Source: Polynucleobacter sp. SHI8 (GTDB lineage Bacteria > Pseudomonadota > Gammaproteobacteria > Burkholderiales > Burkholderiaceae). Taken from it: DNA of 64,000 nucleotides. The position numbers were made by a program, and so were the translations under genes. How positions within the stretch are numbered: position 1 is the stretch's first letter; the number at the start of each line of letters is the position of its first letter. This document shows positions 62,675-64,000 of the stretch, piece after piece. The stretch spans positions 1,426,001 through 1,490,000 of the forward strand of contig NZ_AP027204.1 of NCBI RefSeq assembly GCF_027944005.1. The letters run 5' to 3'. Below the pieces are notes generated by a model. That model was not told the origin of the DNA, ran no database searches, and saw only the letters and a program-made list of their open reading frames with translations.

Positions 62675-63793
62675 ATGAAAAAAATCATCCCAATCTCTGC
62701 TTTGGATGCTCTCCAAAGTAAAACAAAGCATGCACTGGTGCCAAAGCAATTTAATCAACCCACGGGAGTTTTACAAGACTTCCGTGGCAGGTTTCTTCAA
62801 GACTTAAGAATCTCAGTTACGGATCGCTGTAATTTTCGGTGTCCATACTGCATGCCTAAAGAAATTTTTACGAGTGATTACAACTACCTAGGCCAAAAAG
62901 AATTATTGACCTTTGAAGAAATTACTCGCCTTGCTCAGATTTTTATTACCCATGGGGTAAAAAAGATTCGGCTAACTGGTGGTGAACCCCTTCTTCGTAA
63001 AGGGATTGAACATCTTGTTGCAATGTTATCACCTTTGCAAACACTGGATCAAATGCCGATTGATCTCACATTAACCACGAATGGCAGTTTACTGAAAAAG
63101 AAGGTAAATGCTCTCAAAGATGCTGGCTTAAAACGTATCACAGTAAGCTTGGATGGTATCGATGATGCTAGCTTTCGGAAAATGAATGATGTTGATTTTG
63201 CGGTGCGTGATGTACTTGATAGTATCGAGGCGGCTATTGAGGTGGGGTTCGAATCGGTCAAAGTCAATATGGTTGTCAAAAAAGGTGTGAATGATCACGA
63301 AATTTTGCCGATGATTAAACACTTTCGAAATACGGGTGTAATTGTCCGTTTCATTGAATACATGGATGTTGGCAATACGAATGGTTGGCAAATGAATGAG
63401 GTTTTGCCATCGCGTCAAGTGATTGAAAGAATCCATGAACAATTTCCATTAGTTGCGATTGATCCTGACTATCCTGGCGAAGTTGCTCAACGTTGGAAAA
63501 TGCTCGATGGTGGTGGTGAAATTGGTGTTATTTCAAGTGTGACGGAAACCTTTTGTCATACCTGTACACGTGCCAGAATTTCCATGGAAGGTAAATTATT
63601 CCTCTGTCTATTTGCAAATCAAGGTTACGACCTAAAAACGCTACTTCGTTCAGACGTGAATGACCTTGCAATTGCCAATTCAATTGCGCATATTTGGCAA
63701 TCACGTGATGATCGGTACTCGGAGTTACGAACGCAAATTCAAAAAGGTGAAATCCATCATCCCAAAGTGGAAATGTCGTATATCGGGGGATAA
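62675..63793 (+). CDS. moaA: GTP 3',8-cyclase MoaA
   Basis: Radical-SAM first step of molybdenum cofactor synthesis. The 372 residues have the CX3CX2C cluster Cys52, Cys56, Cys59 in DRCNFRCPYCMP, the second [4Fe-4S] site CHTCTRARIS... LCLF near 290-310, and the C-terminal Gly-Gly. It is followed by mobA 5 bases on, an apparent cofactor operon. Confidence 0.96.
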   Translation: MKKIIPISALDALQSKTKHALVPKQFNQPTGVLQDFRGRFLQDLRISVTDRCNFRCPYCMPKEIFTSDYNYLGQKELLTFEEITRLAQIFITHGVKKIRLTGGEPLLRKGIEHLVAMLSPLQTLDQMPIDLTLTTNGSLLKKKVNALKDAGLKRITVSLDGIDDASFRKMNDVDFAVRDVLDSIEAAIEVGFESVKVNMVVKKGVNDHEILPMIKHFRNTGVIVRFIEYMDVGNTNGWQMNEVLPSRQVIERIHEQFPLVAIDPDYPGEVAQRWKMLDGGGEIGVISSVTETFCHTCTRARISMEGKLFLCLFANQGYDLKTLLRSDVNDLAIANSIAHIWQSRDDRYSELRTQIQKGEIHHPKVEMSYIGG

Positions 63794-63798
63794 AAATC

Positions 63799-64000
63799 AT
63801 GGATAGATCATTGATTGAAGGTTTAATTTTGTGTGGTGGTCAAGCCCAAAGAATGGGTGGTCAAGATAAAGGTCTTATTCAGCTCAAACAACGTCCACTC
63901 TTTGAGCACTGTATAGAAAGGCTTGCCCCTCAAGTGGGTGCTTTGATGCTCAATGCCAATCGCAATCAAGATCGTTATGCATTATCAAAATTACCTGTCT
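63799..64000 (+). CDS. mobA: Molybdenum cofactor guanylyltransferase, truncated by window end
   Basis: N-terminal 67 residues seen: IEGLILCGGQAQRMGGQDKGLI is the MobA nucleotide-binding signature (LAGG in most, LCGG here). It converts Mo-molybdopterin to its guanine dinucleotide. Starts at ATG 63799, 5 bases after moaA. The rest lies beyond the window. Confidence 0.93.
   Translation, partial: MDRSLIEGLILCGGQAQRMGGQDKGLIQLKQRPLFEHCIERLAPQVGALMLNANRNQDRYALSKLPV

Overview
The window looks like chromosome of an AT-rich betaproteobacterium of the Burkholderiales, most like Polynucleobacter or a close relative. The evidence is gene order and protein character: the block nagZ-acpS-pdxJ-recO-era-rnc-lepB-lepA-(Do protease)-fabF-acpP-fabG-fabD-fabH-plsX-rpmF-yceD, divergent maf, an RsmI paralogue, sppA, gph, rluC, then rne-moaA-mobA; an EarP/EF-P pair of the Arg32-rhamnosylation type; and a Bug/TctC-type binding protein. 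This is assigned from sequence reading only.

Layout. 1-3.9 kb: 3' part of a class I fumarase, murI, and a tonB-exbB-exbD energy-transduction operon. 3.9-5 kb: a lone Bug-family binding protein. 5-21 kb: a surface-adhesin region with a 3309-residue two-partner-secretion exoprotein built mainly of YDG/MBG repeats, its TpsB transporter, a classical autotransporter, and a BrnT-BrnA toxin-antitoxin pair. A decayed second brnA lies on the far side of the autotransporter, so that gene is bracketed by direct repeats. 21-26.4 kb: tRNA-Leu(UAA) and a branched-chain amino acid ABC importer (livK, livH, a fused livM-livG, livF). 26.5-34.8 kb: a DUF4143 AAA ATPase behind an 18-bp perfect inverted repeat, a penicillin-acylase-family hydrolase, speG, a DUF3313-like lipoprotein and a second autotransporter. 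34.9-40.6 kb: tRNA-Cys, tRNA-Gly, pgsA, uvrC, divergent earP, a TnpB-only IS200/IS605-type element, then efp. 40.6-64 kb: compact housekeeping operons for cell-wall recycling, coenzyme, ribosome maturation, protein export, fatty acid/phospholipid synthesis, RNA turnover and molybdopterin.

The most notable points are: (1) the tRNA-Gly/Cys/Leu cluster that normally follows uvrC-pgsA is split, with tRNA-Leu about 13.6 kb away beyond an inserted accessory block; (2) a TnpB element sits exactly at the earP/efp junction, supplies the last residues and stop codon of earP, and has Gly where the canonical RuvC-II Glu should be; (3) an autotransporter gene lies between a live brnTA module and a frameshifted brnA copy; (4) the rpoE-rseA-rseB genes usual between fabF and the Do protease in Burkholderiales are missing, and that protease has one PDZ domain; (5) uvrC and earP are divergent with overlapping start codons; (6) an 18-bp perfect palindrome and a consensus -10 box sit immediately before an apparently leaderless ATPase gene. 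I see no CRISPR array, phage module, integrase or rRNA operon. A wholly new system is not evident; the nearest candidates are the TnpB variant and the repeat-bracketed autotransporter/brnTA unit.
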